A stretch of DNA of 64,000 bases from Neostapfia colusana (taxonomy: Eukaryota > Streptophyta > Magnoliopsida > Poales > Poaceae): assembly GCA_030760725.1 (NCBI GenBank), contig JASWHV010000013.1:42442699-42506698 (forward strand). Direction: 5' to 3'. Positions within the stretch are counted from its first letter, which is position 1; each line of letters starts with the position of its first letter. The translations under genes were made by a program, and so were the position numbers. The notes beneath the pieces are model-generated. The model saw nothing but the letters and a program-made list of their open reading frames with translations. It was not told the origin of the DNA and made no database searches. This document shows positions 1-13,000 of this stretch, in pieces.

Positions 1-1
1 G

Positions 2-1201
2 GGGCTTAACCCGCTCCTGAAGGACAAGTTGGCGATGTTCAATCGCGGCAGCCTCAACGACATCATTGATGCTGCGATTGTTCAGGAGGACTCCGGCAAG
101 GAGTTGGCGGCGGCAGAGCGAAAGCGAAGCGCGCCGCAGAGCAGCGGAGAAGGAGGCGGTCCTTCTCAGAAGTTTCGGATGGTGAATCGCCCACCATCAG
201 GTCCACGCTGGCAGCCACCACAGCGGTCGATGCCGTTCCGCAGTCGTCCGTACTCTTCACCGGCATTCCGGCCGGCACTGCCAGTACCACCGCAACAACA
301 ACAACAACAACAGCAGCGGGCGATGCCGCGTGCGTTTGCACCTCAGCAACGCATGCCGGGCTTTCGTCCACCGAGTACTCCACCAGCAGCGGCCACATGT
401 TACAAGTGTGGTCGTCCAGGACACTTCGCGAGCAGTTGCACGGAGAGGCAAGGCGGCGGAGTGGCACCACAGTTTCCGGGGAGGAATCAACCCCGGAACC
501 CTACTAATGCGCGGCGGGCAAACCCTAGGCCCGGCACTGTCCACCAACTTGCCATTAAGGACGTGCCGGAGGGCGAGCCAATCCTTGCGGGTATGTTCCA
601 ACTCCACCACCATCCCGCTATAGTACTGTTTGATTCAGGCGCCACGCATAATTTTATTAGCCAAGCTTTCATTGCTAAACACAGTTTGCCAATACTACCC
701 ACCGATAGTCCATATTTAATTTGTTCACCGGGTGGGAAGATTTCAGCAAGCGTAATGGTCTCCAGAGCACCATTATGCTTAGCGGGTAGAGTGTACCCCA
801 CATCTCTCATTATCTTAGAGGGACAGAAGGTCGATGTCATCCTAGGGATGTTGTGGTTAACCCGCCACGGCGCTGTTTTAGACACCGTCCTTCGAGTCGT
901 GCACTTAAACTCAGAAGTGCACGGTTCTCACTCATTATTTCTGGACAGTCCAGAAACAAAACTTCCAAGTGTCTATCAAGCCACAACCATCAGATTGGAA
1001 GACATTCCAGTGGTCCGAGAGTTTCCTGATGTATTCCCTGACGATTTGCCAGGGATGCCACCCGATAGAGAGGTAGAGTTCAAAATTGAACTTGCACCGG
1101 GAACCATGCCAATATCCCGAAGGCCGTACAAGATGGCACCCAAGGAGTTGTCTGAACTGAAGACTCAGCTCACGGACCTTCTGGGGGAAGGGTTTTATTA
1201 G
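2..1201 (+). pseudogene. gag-pol: Element A gag C-terminus, protease and start of RT, ending at a frameshift
   Basis: The frame is open from base 2, so its real start lies outside the window. It encodes the basic, Gln/Pro-rich C-terminal half of Gag, with a polyglutamine run near 292-317, then a CCHC zinc knuckle (CYKCGRPGHFASSC, about 397-438) that binds genomic RNA. An aspartic protease with the D-S-G active site (LFDSGATHNF, about 628-660) follows, then the linker to reverse transcriptase. Relative to element C there is one extra G in a G-run near 1183-1188. This shifts the frame and brings a TAG stop at 1199-1201. The rest of pol continues in another frame. Gag would be complete in such a product but RT would be absent. 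Identification is secure; the frameshift could in principle be an assembly error in a homopolymer. Confidence 0.92.
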
Positions 1202-3887
1202 GCCGAGCTCCTCCCCATGGGGCTGTTCGGCATTATTTGTCAAGAAGAAGGATGAGACATTGCGGCTTTGCGTGGACTACCGTCCATTAAATGCCGTAAC
1301 CATCAAGAACAAGTACCCGTTGCCACGGATCGACATGTTGTTTAATCAGTTGGTCGAAGCAAAGATCTTTTCCAAGATGGATTTAAGATCCGGGTACCAT
1401 CAGATTAAGATAAGGGCTGAGGACATTCCGAAGACGACTTTCACGACAAGGTACGGACTTTATGAGTACCTGGTCATATCCTTCGGCCTCACCAATGCTC
1501 CAGCTCACTTCATGTACTTAATGAACTCGGTATTCATGCCGGAGCTGGACAAGTTTGTCGTGGTCTTCATCGACGACATCCTGGTATATTCCAAGTCGGA
1601 GGAAGATCACAAGAAACATCTGCGTATAGTCTTGCAACGGCTGCGGGATCACAAGTTATACGCAAAATTCAGCAAATGCGAGTTTTGGATATCGCAAGTG
1701 CCTTTCCTCGGGCATATCATCTCAGCGGAAGGTATCGCTGTGGACCCGAGCAAGATCACTCAAGTGCTGAATTGGAAATTCCCGAGAACTGTTCACGAGG
1801 TACGGAGTTTCCTCGGACTCGCGGGATATTATCGGAGGTTCATCCCGAACTTCTCAAAGATTGCCAAGCCAATGACAGAGCTGCTGAAGAAGGCTACCAA
1901 ATATGTTTGGAGTCCAACATGTGAAGCAGCATTCAAGGCTTTAGTCAAGCACCTGACATCAGCACCGGTTTTGGCGCAGCCAGACACAACAAAACCGTTC
2001 GATGTGTACTGCGATGCATCAGGCATTGGGCTCGGGTGTGTGCTGATGCAAGACCGAAGAGTGGTCGCGTATGGATCACGGCAGCTTAGGAACCAGGAGC
2101 AAAATTATCCAACTCACGACTTGGAGCTCGCTGCCGTGGTACTTGCACTAAATATGTGGAGGCACTACCTACTCTGTAACCTCATACATTTATATATCGA
2201 CCACAAAAGCCTCAAGTACATATTCACTCAGAAGGAGCTGAACATGAGGCAACGAAGATGGTTAGAACTGATAAAGGATTACGAGATAGAGATCCATTAT
2301 TATCCGGGCAAGGCAAACGTTGTGGCAGATGCGCTGAGCCGCAAGTCACACGTCAATAATCTGACCATCACACCGTTGGAAGAGAGCGAACCACCACTCC
2401 ATGTGATTCCACACGGAGCTCTCTACAACCTAGCTTTGATCCCCACCATCCGTGAAGAGATAGCGGCAGCCCAGAAGAATGACAAGGGCATGTCACATTT
2501 GCGGAGACGTATAGACAGTGGGGAGTTGAAATGTTTCCGGAAGGACGGAGACGGCGCCCTATGGTTCAAGAATCGGATCGTCGTACCCCGAAACCCGGAG
2601 TTACGGAAGAAAATCTTTGATGAGGCTCACTTATCAAAGTTTTCTATTCACCCCGGCAGCAACAAAATGTATCAAGAACTCAGAAGAAAGTTTTGGTGGA
2701 CACGGATGAAGCGAGAGACTGCAAAATACATGTCCGAGTGTGATACATGTCGAAGGGTGAAGGCAGACCACATGCGGAAACCGGGACTGCTGCAACCACT
2801 GGGCATTCCTGCCTGGAAGTGGGAGGACGTGAGCATGGATTTCGTCGTCGGTTTACCCACCACCTTACAGAAACATGATTCTGTGTGGGTGATCGCCGAT
2901 TGGCTCACCAAAGTTGCCCATTTCATCCCGGTCAACACCAACTACAACGCCAAGAAGTACGCTGAACTGTACATCTCACGGATCCTATGCTTATACGGCG
3001 TACCCCGTACCATCATATCGGACCGGGGCACTTTATTTGTGTCCCGTTTTTGGGAGCAGCTACACGCTGCCTTGGGGACGAAGCTGATCCGTAGTTCAGC
3101 CTACCACCCGCAGACGGATGGACAAACCGAGCGGGTAAATCAGATTCTAGAAGACATGCTACGAGCTTGCGTTATCGACCACGGCAAGAATTGGGATGAT
3201 CACTTGCCGTTAGCCGAGTTCTCGTACAACAATGGGTACCAAGCCAGCATCAAGATGGCGCCCTACGAGGCGCTATACGGGAGAAAATGCCGCACACCAT
3301 TGAACTGGTGTGAGTCTGGCGAAAGGGTTACCTTCGGGATTAACTTTGTCAACAACGCGGAAGAAAAGGTTCGACTAATTCAAGCGAACCTAAAAGCCGC
3401 TCAATCCCGTCAGAAACAGTATGCGGACCGGAGAAGGCGCCCATTACAATTCGAAGTTGGGGATCACGTATATCTACGGGTGTCTCCAATGAAGGGCGTA
3501 AACAGATTTGGGGTGAGGGGAAAGTTAGCACCCCGCTTCATCGGTCCATTCCAGATTACCGAAATATGTGGATCGGTGGCATACCGGCTGAAATTACCAG
3601 AAGCACTTTCTGGTGTGCACGACGTCTTTCACATTTCCCAGCTGAGGAAGTGTCTCAAGCTATCAACTACCGTTCAGCTGGAAGACATTGAAGAACTGCA
3701 ACCGGATCTCACCTATCGGGAGGATCCGGTGCAGATTATTGATGAAAAGGCCCGAACCACACGCAACCGTACGTTGTGGTTCTACAAGGTTCTATGGAGT
3801 AATCACTCCATGGACGAAGCGACATGGGAGAGTGAAGAATTCCTTCGCACTAACTACCCCGACTTTTTCACGTCGCATATCCGGTAA
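1188..3887 (+). pseudogene. pol: Element A pol: RT, RNase H, integrase, chromodomain (separated from gag by frameshift)
   Basis: This is an open frame of about 875 codons counted from 1260. RT shows LPRIDMLF and the catalytic FIDD box (residues 103-106). RNase H shows the aspartates of YCDASG (about 252) and HDLELAA. Integrase has an HHCC zinc finger (H457, H464, C494, C497) and a D,D-E triad at D527, D588 and E624. A chromodomain-like tail with the HDVFHISQLRK linker occupies about 820-872 and is thought to guide such elements to heterochromatin. Compared with element C there are missense changes, for example VIADWLTK where C has VIVDRLTK, and YIDHK where C has YTDHK. All catalytic residues that I can see remain. 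Because the gag frame stops at 1199, this part would be expressed only through a frame change. Confidence 0.93.
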
Positions 3888-3919
3888 TTTTCCACCGTCC
3901 TCTCTCATTTTCACCTTAT

Positions 3920-3954
3920 AATCTCGGGACGAGATTCTTTTAAGGGGGGAGGAA
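3920..3954 (+). promoter_or_regulatory. Element A hairpin plus polypurine tract
   Basis: A perfect 7-bp inverted repeat with a 3-nt loop (AATCTCG-GGA-CGAGATT, 3920-3936) precedes the purine run AAGGGGGGAGGAA (3942-3954), which abuts the 3' LTR. The purine run is the plus-strand primer for reverse transcription. The same hairpin and tract occur in elements C and F. Confidence 0.85.
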
Positions 3955-6900
3955 TGTAAGGGCCTTAGTTTTTGACACACATTTGCAGTGTTCATCACCA
4001 CACCACACACCTCATTTGAGGAAGAATGATGAACACAAATGAAGAGCAATTAACAATTATCAACATGCTCATTAGAGAACAAACTTACACATTGCAAAAG
4101 TGGTATTTCCCACATGTGATATAGATGGGCTGGACATATGAAAACTCCTACACTTTACTAAGGATGTCCATGCCAAGTTTCACCCAAATTCAAAACCTTT
4201 TTGAGGTCAGTTTGGGTATAGTTAGGAAGAGGGCAGTTTGAAACCTTATTCAAATTCAAACTGTTTTTATCCCATGAATTTAAAAGTGGAAGGCATATTC
4301 TTACTCAGCACATTTTTGTGAGCTCACACACCAATTTTCACTCCATTTGGAGTTGATCTTGACATGAGCTAAGTGGGAGAAATTCAAACTTTATTTGAAT
4401 TTCAAACTGAACTGGTGCTGAAATTCATTCAAACCAAACCTCATTTGAACTTTGATCAGTTCAAATGGCTCATGGGTGAATAATTTGAATTGCCAAGGGT
4501 AGTATGGGGTTCACTGTTTACAACAGTGATTAGGAGTAAATTTCAGAGGTTAAAACTGGAGGTGGGACCCACATGTCAGCCACTGCTCAGATCAAACCGA
4601 CTGAGACTTTTTCACTCGGGTCGCCGAGCCGCAGCGGTGATCGCCACCGAGGCCAGCCGCCGCGCCACCAGCTGCTTGCCCACGCGCGGGCGTGAGGCGG
4701 TGCAGAGCCTTCTTAAGGCGCCTGCCCCCTACTCGGCCGAGGTACCGTCATTCTTCCCCGCAAGAACTCAGCGCCGGCCGAAAACTTCCGCAGCTCGGAC
4801 TTGATCGGAGAACGCCGATCGCAGCTCCCTCCTTCCACTTCAGAGCCCCAGCAAGGTACTAGAGACCTTCCTCCGTCCTTCCCTTTGCTAGAATTCGGTT
4901 GAAACCGATTGATATCGGCTGTGCCGAAAGATCAAATTCGGGACTTGGAACCGCCGCACCTCGGGCTCTCGTGGACAGCCCAACCAGGGCGTTGTCACGC
5001 CCGAGCCAAGGCACCCTTGGACGTGCGGGTGACCGGTGCTGCTCATCCCCGAGCCACAGCTCGAGTGGTTGCTCACCGGCGGCGAATTTCCACTTTTCCC
5101 CTTTCTGTGTGCAGAACGACCTTCGGGTACGATTCTGTTTAATTCGTGCTCTAGAAAGGATTAGAGGGCCTCAGGCCGCTCTCACACGAGCTAGACACGG
5201 TAACGCACAAGTTGCCTTCACAACTCTTGGCCGGAGAACCTCTGTGCCCGGCGTAATTTGAGGTCTACTAATGGTGGAACGAACGGGCGGCATCGGGCAC
5301 ACGGTGAGGACCTATTTCAGGCCTTCCCCAACCTGCCTCGAGCTCATGTCGACCTTCTCTGAGGTCCACTGATGCTCCCCGACCGATTTCCCAAGTAGCT
5401 GAGGTGCTAGAGAAGTCAGCCGACATGGCCGAAGTCATTCCGAGGTGGCGGCTCGTCGCCGACCATGCTCCGGCCGTTGTCATGAGCAGCTGACCCTCGG
5501 ATCCTGTTCCCCGAGTAAAAGTAGGCAGGGGCGGCCAGAATCGAGGAGTTTGGAGCTGTACAGCAGCCGGCGGCGAGCTCTCCGGCGAGATCCCTCGGCG
5601 GCGGGGCGCGGGTGTCGCGAGGTTGAAGAAGGGGGTGGACCCCAGCTGTCAGCAGGAGATATTTTGAATCAGGATCCGGCTGCGGCCGGGATCGGGTGTG
5701 CTGCCGCGCAAAATCCTTGTGGGCCGCGATGTGTCATCGCCTAGGCGTGCGACGCGTGTCCCCTGGGCCCACGCGCGAGTTTAAACTTTTCCCCGATTTT
5801 CGGATTTCCTTCAAACTTCAAATCCTCATAACTTTGGCTAGAAAGCTCCAAATTGAGTGAACCAAATTTTGCTGGATTCAGCTCTCTGAGTACTTTCCAG
5901 AAAATCAAGTTTCACTTCATGAAATTCCTTATTTCTCCAGAATTAATTCCTCAAAATTTAAACTGTTAGGAATTTTAACTGGAAAACCCTTTGGGGGAAA
6001 ATCCTGAAATTTTGCTGGGTTGTTCACCAAAATATCCCTGAACTACCATAAAAATTTCAGATCCATTTGAGCTCATCTGATCCACCCTGAAATTGTTTAG
6101 CTCATATCTTTAGTTAGGGACTTCCAAATTAAGTGAGACCAAATCCATTAGAACCCTCTGAAAATCTAGTTTTCAGAAAGTCGTAGTTTGTTTCATGAAA
6201 ATTCCTAGAATACCCTAAGAGTTCCAATTAAGGTTAAGGACATAATTAATTGTGGAGGGCTCAAATGAGCTTTGCTGCAACTAAAACTTGACCAAGTCTC
6301 TGTTTAGGTTGTAACCAAGCCATAGTAAAAGTTTCACAGTCATTAGGTCTGTCTAGCAAGGGTTATAGACTTCACAACTTCAAAGTTAATACAAATGCAT
6401 TTAAATTGATACATATGTTTCTTATATCATGTAGTCGCTAAGGTCGAGGTGGAACCCGAAGTCCTAGACTTCGTTACTCCGGAGGAACAGCTAGCCTACG
6501 ACCAAGAGCAGCAAGGCAAGCTCCGGTTTGCATTAACCTTTTTACAAATGTTTATTGTTTTGAGCACATCTTTGAATATTGTTCTTTGCATTAGAGTCTT
6601 GATTGGAAACCCAACTGCATAGCCAAGAAAACCATGGGTTGGGTTTAGGATTGAAAACCTCGTTAGCCACTGCATTGCTAGGATAGAGTAGGATTCGGTA
6701 CAAGTCGAGTAGTTGGAACTACTCGCGAGAATAGGCTAGAGGCACATTGCTCGGGTAGAGATAGCACATGATATACATGGCAAGAAAGATGAGACCGAGC
6801 GGAGAGTAAGGGCAACAGGACTTTGGGGCCTGTGTGATATAGCTCCGCTTGTGTCGATTGAGGACCGAGCCGTGTGCGGGCCTGTTGAACAAGCTAGAAC

Positions 6901-7925
6901 AGTACCGAAGACCTACCGGCTATATGGGAACCGGGAAACTGATGTTACTCGGGTAGCTGGTTATTGAGGCATTGCCCGTCGTTCAGAGGGTAGGATGAGA
7001 GCTCGAGGTGTAAATCGGCTGGCGGCACGGAGATGCGCGTGCAGAGACCTCTTGCTCGGGACGATGGGACCGGTTCAATATTTGGCTAACGGGTGAAAGG
7101 TATTCGCGTACGGCGTCCGTGATGGTTGTTGTAGGCAACATCGAGTACGGGCGTACGTGACGGGTTGTTCGGGTAACCCTGCAGGTGTAAATCGATTATA
7201 ATCGCCGTCCCTCGCGGTCGGTGAGTACCACTTGTTCACTGTACCGTGACGTAGAAAGAACACGCTAGTCACATGTTAAAATGTTGCTGATTGAAAGCTG
7301 GACATTGATTGTTAATGATATGCTGTAGCTTAGAGCTAACTAAAGTTCTTTTCAACCTTGGGCAAAGTACATGAGAGAAATGCGTTTCTTGTTTGATTGC
7401 GGCTCTCTCATGTGCCCTAGCGTAAGGTTCTCCACAACCTTCTGCTAAAACTTGAAAGTAAGGTTCTACTAATTAGGCGAGTCCTTGCAAATGATTTTTA
7501 CTCCATGTAACCCATTACCCTCATGTAGAAGTTCCATGTTTAGGTGAGACGGGTCATACTTGCTGAGCCTTCGTGCTCACTGTTTGTGTTTGAAGCTTTT
7601 GCAGGGTTCTATGAGGAAGGGACTCCCGAGGAGGAGACGGAACCCCAGGAGGGGAACCCCGTCGAGTGGGAGTCACGCACGCCGCAGAGTTAGTGTGCGT
7701 GTGTGCTAGCAAGGACACGTTCGAGGGCTGAACGTGCACTTGATGCTTAGTCTACGCCCGCGAGTGTAGACTGAACTTAATTTTGCTGTAAACATGTTCA
7801 TAAACTTGTTTATGTAATAAAATTTCCGCTTCCGCTTTGTACCTTTGACGTGTGTTATACGGTGCTGTGCAACGCAGCACCCCTCAGCGTGATCCTGGCT
7901 TGACAGGACCAATGGGGTCGTGTCA
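3955..7925 (+). repeat. Element A 3' LTR (family 1, 3,971 bp)
   Basis: It begins TGTAAGGGCC directly after the polypurine tract and ends GGTCGTGTCA. It aligns along its length with the LTRs of element C (50900-54945 and 62287 onwards, reversed) and with solo LTR H. The region includes an AT-rich start with many CAAATTCAAA-type stretches, a GC-rich middle (about 4600-5770) and an AT-rich right half. Small open frames inside are not conserved as proteins. No host gene is visible in it. Confidence 0.93.
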
Positions 7926-9013
7926 TGAAACTGGCCGTGGCGTGCTGTCCACGGGGAGCAGTTCTCGGCTTTCCGCCGGTGGCCTGAGTCCTCAGTGGCG
8001 ATCGTCGATTTGTGGTCGAGTGCGGTGCTAACACCGCGAGGTGGTGGAATGGTTAGCTAGAGCACACCCAGGCGCTCCATATCTGTGTCGGGAGCTCAGG
8101 CAAAGGCCGAGCAGACGTCGGTGTGCAGGGGAGGATCGGGGGAGCGGCGTCGGGGAAAGAAGAACCGAGCTCTGTGTGGCGCTGCTCGGGAGAAGGAAGC
8201 AAAATACGATCGCCTCGTGCTGTGAAGAAAAGATCACGGCGGCGTGAAGAGGGAGTTAAACACACGGCAGCCAGCGCGGGCGGGAAGCGGGAGGTGGCCA
8301 CGAGAGGAGGTCGGCGCCGGCGCTCCCGTGCGCTGTCTCAGCCGTGAGAGGAAAGAAAATCAGTGGAAACTTCTCTGTTAAGTCCACTGACATGTGGGGC
8401 CTCCTCTCAATTTCTTTTTCCAAATTTTCTTAATTCTGGGGTGCCAAAATATCCTCAGCTACTCACAATTTAATGTGAGACTTAGTCACCAAGTCGTTGT
8501 TTGAATTTGAATTCTCAATTTTGAACTATGTTTGGCTAAACTTGCTGCATGTTTAAACGAAATTCAAATTCAATTTTGAATTCTTGCAAATTTAGCTCTT
8601 GACAAGATGAACTCCAATGAGGATGAAAATTGGTGGGCTTACTCAGAAAAATGTGCTGAATTTGAATATGAAGCTAACTTTTGAATTTGAGTGATGAAAG
8701 TTGCTACAATTTGAATTTACATTCAAATTGGCCTCTTTTTCAAATACCTCCAAAAGTGCCTCAAAAAGTGTTGGATTTCTATGAAACTTGGACTGAACCT
8801 TCCCAAGACTTTTTAAGTTCTAGGGGTGATCTCAACCTCTCATGTTCATGTGTCCAAATCCCACTTTGTGAAAAGGAAGACTTTCCCCTCTAATCACTCT
8901 TTTGATGGAGGTTACTTGCTCTTCACAATATTTCCTAAGATATCCACAATAACAACTGTGGTGTTGTGAGGTGAAGAAAAGTTTTTGCAAGTCCCTTTTC
9001 TTGGGATTTTACA
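7926..9013 (-). repeat. B': 5' portion of a family 2 LTR, cut by element A
   Basis: Read on the minus strand it starts TGTAAAATCCCAAGAAA at 9013 and follows the first kilobase of solo LTR S (43409 onwards). Shared parts include the TTCACCTCACAACACCACAG stretch and the later ATGAACTCCAATGAGGATGAA region. Its other end is lost where element A inserted at 7925/7926. The GC-rich part at 7926-8340 matches S less clearly, so the match there is weaker. It is inserted in the E3 LTR at 9013/9014. Confidence 0.75.
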
Positions 9014-10031
9014 CGTAAGGTAGGTCTCCAATACCACCTTACGACATCGTTGTGTTTTCTTTGCATCTGTTCTTTGGTTCCCTCAAACAGAAGCCTTTTT
9101 GTGGACAAATCACTTGATGATCAGGTTGATCTAAAGACAAGATCATCGCCGCGTCCACCTTTGATCCGAACACCTCTGTCCATGCAAGCCATGCAAGAAC
9201 ACGTGCAAACCAATCTAATAAAACTAATCATAGGATAGCATGCATATGCATCATCGCATCTAGTTTACAGTTTGTGCATGATATTGATTGCTGTGAATCT
9301 TGTATGCACGTGAACCTACATAGCGGGACAAGCTCAGGGAGCTGTCTATGACGAGCTGCAGCAATAAGATTTTCAGATCCAAGAACAACCGGAACCGCAA
9401 GAACATGGCAAGTGCCCCTTGACCATATTGATCCTATGTTTTTGGGAAAAACTGTTTTGTTTTGCGAAAAGGTGTGTGTGTTGAGTCAAACATGATGGGA
9501 ATCCCTTTTATAGGAGTTTACTAGTTTTGGTTAAACCACCCTTGTCGCCAGGGAAGTTTATGAGTCGGGTATGATTTTTGCTTTATGCTTCGCTGAGTCC
9601 ATGGGATTGGGAAGCGAGATAGGTGTGTCTAGCTAACTGCACTCGTAATGATAATGAGAAACTGATGATGTTAATGAACATGGATCGGAGGGAGATCTAG
9701 GCAAGCCTGGGTTTGTGAATGAGGTAGCATGAGATGGTGGTTTACTTTCCGTAGATCTAAGGACCGGTTCATGCATGCACATGCCAGGATAACAGTGCCA
9801 CCACAAGGCCAAGTAATGGTGCGGCTTAGCTGAGTAATTAGGTAAGTTGCTAGAGTGTTATGGACTGAGGAAGGCGTGGGGAATGGGAGTCGAGTGAGGA
9901 CTGCCCTGGGAACTGCATGGCACAAGAGGGGGCCCGTGGGTGGGAGAATTTGAGATTCTAGCCTGCCAGTGAAACCTTAGTGAGTCCATACATCTAGTAA
10001 CCCCTTTGTAAAGGCTATTTTGTGATCCCAT
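9014..10031 (+). repeat. E3 LTR, left segment
   Basis: This matches 38760-39650 reversed. Landmarks are the CATGCAAGCCATGCAAGAAC block, the CTTGACCATATTGATCCTATG block and the final CCTTTGTAAAGGCTATTTTGTGATC just before element F. No coding region is seen in it. Confidence 0.8.
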
Positions 10032-13000
10032 TGTGACGCCCGGCCCGGGGATCGCAGTGGGTGGTGCCTTGCGATGCGGCACCCAACAGAAAGCACGAAA
10101 AGAGGCGTAAGAACATAACGGAACTATTTTGTTACTCAAGATAGTTTATTTTACAACATAATGTACACAACCAGCGGAATTTAAAATTTGCTGGACAAAC
10201 TACTCACTCTCGACCCTAACTACGCCGAAGAGAAGTCGTTCAGCCCGTGAACGCTTCCTACTAGCTTCACCAAAGAAAGGCAGCGGCTAGGTTTCCGATG
10301 AATTGAACGAACCATGAGGTTCGTCGTCTCACCGAACCACCCTCTTCATAGCAGGCATCATGCTACCTGCAAAAACAACTCAGAAGCAACCGTGAGCACT
10401 AAGGCTCAGCAAGACTTAACCGTCACTCCTGAACATGAAACTCTAAATGCAGGGTAGTAAGATAGTAGGAACAGGAATTTGCAGAATGTAGCTTGACTAA
10501 ACTTGATCCTTATATTCAGATTCTTATAGCCTTCATTTTTAGTGGTCCTCACGCCTCACAACATCAGAAGTCCACAATCAAACAAGAAACGCTTATCCCG
10601 ATGTTGCTAGCCTAAGGTGGAGTTGAAATTTAGTTGGCTCTATATATACTTCAGTCAAGGTTCCAATACAGTGATTAATCCACAAACAGCAAGTTAAGAG
10701 ACTTAGTTCCTCTTCTTACTAAGTCACGGCGCAGTGGGCAAGTATGCTCAATCCTCTTCCGCGAGCGACGGTGATTCGAATCAATAACAACCCGGAATAC
10801 ATGACACATACACCCGCCTCGAAAGACTCTCTCAAGAGCTCTTTCTTACGTTGTATGCAGCCACCTTTCACACGACACCCCGACATAGAAAAACGCTTCG
10901 CGCCGAGCAGGATGGTCCTCTACGCGGACACGTCGAAGTTGCCCGCTAAAGGATTTACACCTCCCGCCTTCTCAACGACATTCCCACACGAAGGATGAGT
11001 TTCTATATCACGGTCCATCGAGTTACATCGGTTTCATGGGTACCATACCCCACTATATATCCGGTACAGCTCAATCTTGTCCAGCAGGGCCGCATACATA
11101 CGGTCCTTAAGCGACACGGACGGGGCTACAACCAACCTCCACATTTGCCTTACTATCCCGGTCCAGGCCAAATGTGGTCTCAAGAATTGTCACACCCTTC
11201 GCAGGTCGAGACCAACCTTGAGCGCTCCATCCTACAGGAACATCCCCGTCCCCATCTCATACTCATGAGGGTGCTCTTATCATTTATCTCTCGCGAGTAA
11301 CTCCATTACTCGAACTTTCTCGCGAGTAGCTTTTTACTACTCGACTTCTACCGAGCTAGCTACAACATTAGCGTAGCATCTACAGCGAGGCAAAGCCGAC
11401 ACTAAACCTTCTAATAAGGGATGTAATAGGCATGCAAGTGGGTTTCAATCATCCTAGACATAATGCACTCAAGTCTAATAAACATGATGTGAAGTAAAGC
11501 AAAATTTAAAACGGTAACGATATGCAAACCGGGGCTTGCCTTGCTCAACGGTTTTGTTAGAAGCTGGGAGTTAGTCTTCCTCTGGGGAATCTGCCAAACT
11601 CGTCACGAGATGGAGATCCTCGCTGCAGAGTCGAGTCCTCGTCGAACATCGACTTCACGTGCTATTAAGATGATTTATGCACATGTATTCAAAATCAATT
11701 TAGAAAATGATTCAAACTGCTGTACCAGTTAACTCACACATAAAAGAGATAAACAACAGCAAGGTTTCTGTTGTTGGACCTAAACCTTAGAGATGATGAA
11801 AGCTAGGTGAGAAGGAGATACTAATAATCACCATGTGACTAAGTCCATTATATGAACACTTAAACCTAAAAGATGGTAGCTCAAGTTCCAGAGGTCCAAT
11901 GAAGCTGAGAATTTAACCACAGCCTCTATGGATTGTATTCAGGCAGTGTGCAAAAAATTGAGCTCAAGAAATAGCTTCATGTGAGCACAACAAATCCTTA
12001 TGTGGTTTTCACTAACCTGCCTTTACCCCTAGATATTAAGCTTTCCTATGCTGCAAAGTAGACTTTTTGTGAAGTACAAAATGAGTCCATAGGAATTGGT
12101 TGTACCATTTTTGGAGCTTTCTCCATGGAGATATGGATTTTTCAAGGATTGGGGAAAAGCTGAAAATGTCTCTGTTTATTTTCCCATTTTTCAGAGACAT
12201 AAGGAATGAACACATCATTTGACCAAGCAAATGAGGTCTAATGCCTCTGAAATCTTTACTGGAGTTCAAGGAATTTTGGAAGGATGTCCTGTCCAAATTT
12301 GGGAATTTTCCAATAAATAGAACTCCTGTAAAAATTCATAAAAATTTTCATTAAATGAATTAATGAGCCAAATATAGGGATTTTCATAAAAATTGGGCTG
12401 CACCCCTGGATAGTACTCTTTGAGAGGAATCCAACAAAATTTGTTTCACAATTTTTAGACATTCCTACACAAAGTTATGGCTCTCCAAAGTTTGAACTAG
12501 AGTGGGAAAATCTGGAAAATGTTTAAATGCTGACAGTGGGTCCCACCTGTCATCCCTAACCTCCAGACTCGCGCCAACAGGGCAGTGGCGGCCCACTCCG
12601 GCGAGGTTGCCGGAAAACCAGTTCCCAGCCTCCTCCAGACCCCCTGCTGGCCGCCCTCCCCATATTTCCCCACGCTGAACACGTTGGTGAGGTCGCCGGC
12701 AGCTGAAACTCACCGGAAAACAGGGCGCACCGGCCACAGCAAACCCTAGGTCTCCGGCGAGGTCTTGCACGGTGAATTCTCAACCAAATGGTCGGTTCTT
12801 GGGCTCTACAGCACCAGGGGATCATGTAGAAGACCGGCATGAGGTGTAAACAAGATGGGGAGGGCTCTAAACCTATCGGCACCGTGCGCCCGATAGGGTC
12901 CAGCGGCATACCCTCTAAAAGAGCTCGGATTGCTCACTCTACACTCAATTTCTTGGTCTAAAATCGATGGAGGAGGTGTGCTAGGCAGTTAACATCCTGT

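Larger units (their letters stand above)
1..7925 (+). mobile_element. Element A: Ty3/gypsy Tekay-like retrotransposon, 5' part outside window
   Basis: The visible part runs from mid-gag through protease, RT, RNase H, integrase and chromodomain to a polypurine tract and a complete 3' LTR. It is the same family as element C on the opposite strand, and the proteins align almost residue for residue. The right end is the LTR terminus GTGTCA at 7925, so the expected 5-bp target duplication is TGAAA (7926-7930); its partner lies left of the window. A is inserted in a family 2 LTR (B'), which makes it one of the youngest insertions here. One frameshift breaks gag-pol, so A is probably not autonomous. 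Confidence 0.93.

Noticed and set aside
7950..8350. A possible promoter or small gene in GC-rich sequence between element A and the AT-rich part of B'
   Set aside because: Overlapping frames on both strands are short and low-complexity. Position and flanks fit the GC-rich middle of a family 2 LTR, although the match to S is weak.
10995..11300. A 101-codon frame conserved at 21426-21731
   Set aside because: The two places are the paired LTRs of element F, so similarity is due to LTR duplication. It is not seen outside this LTR family.
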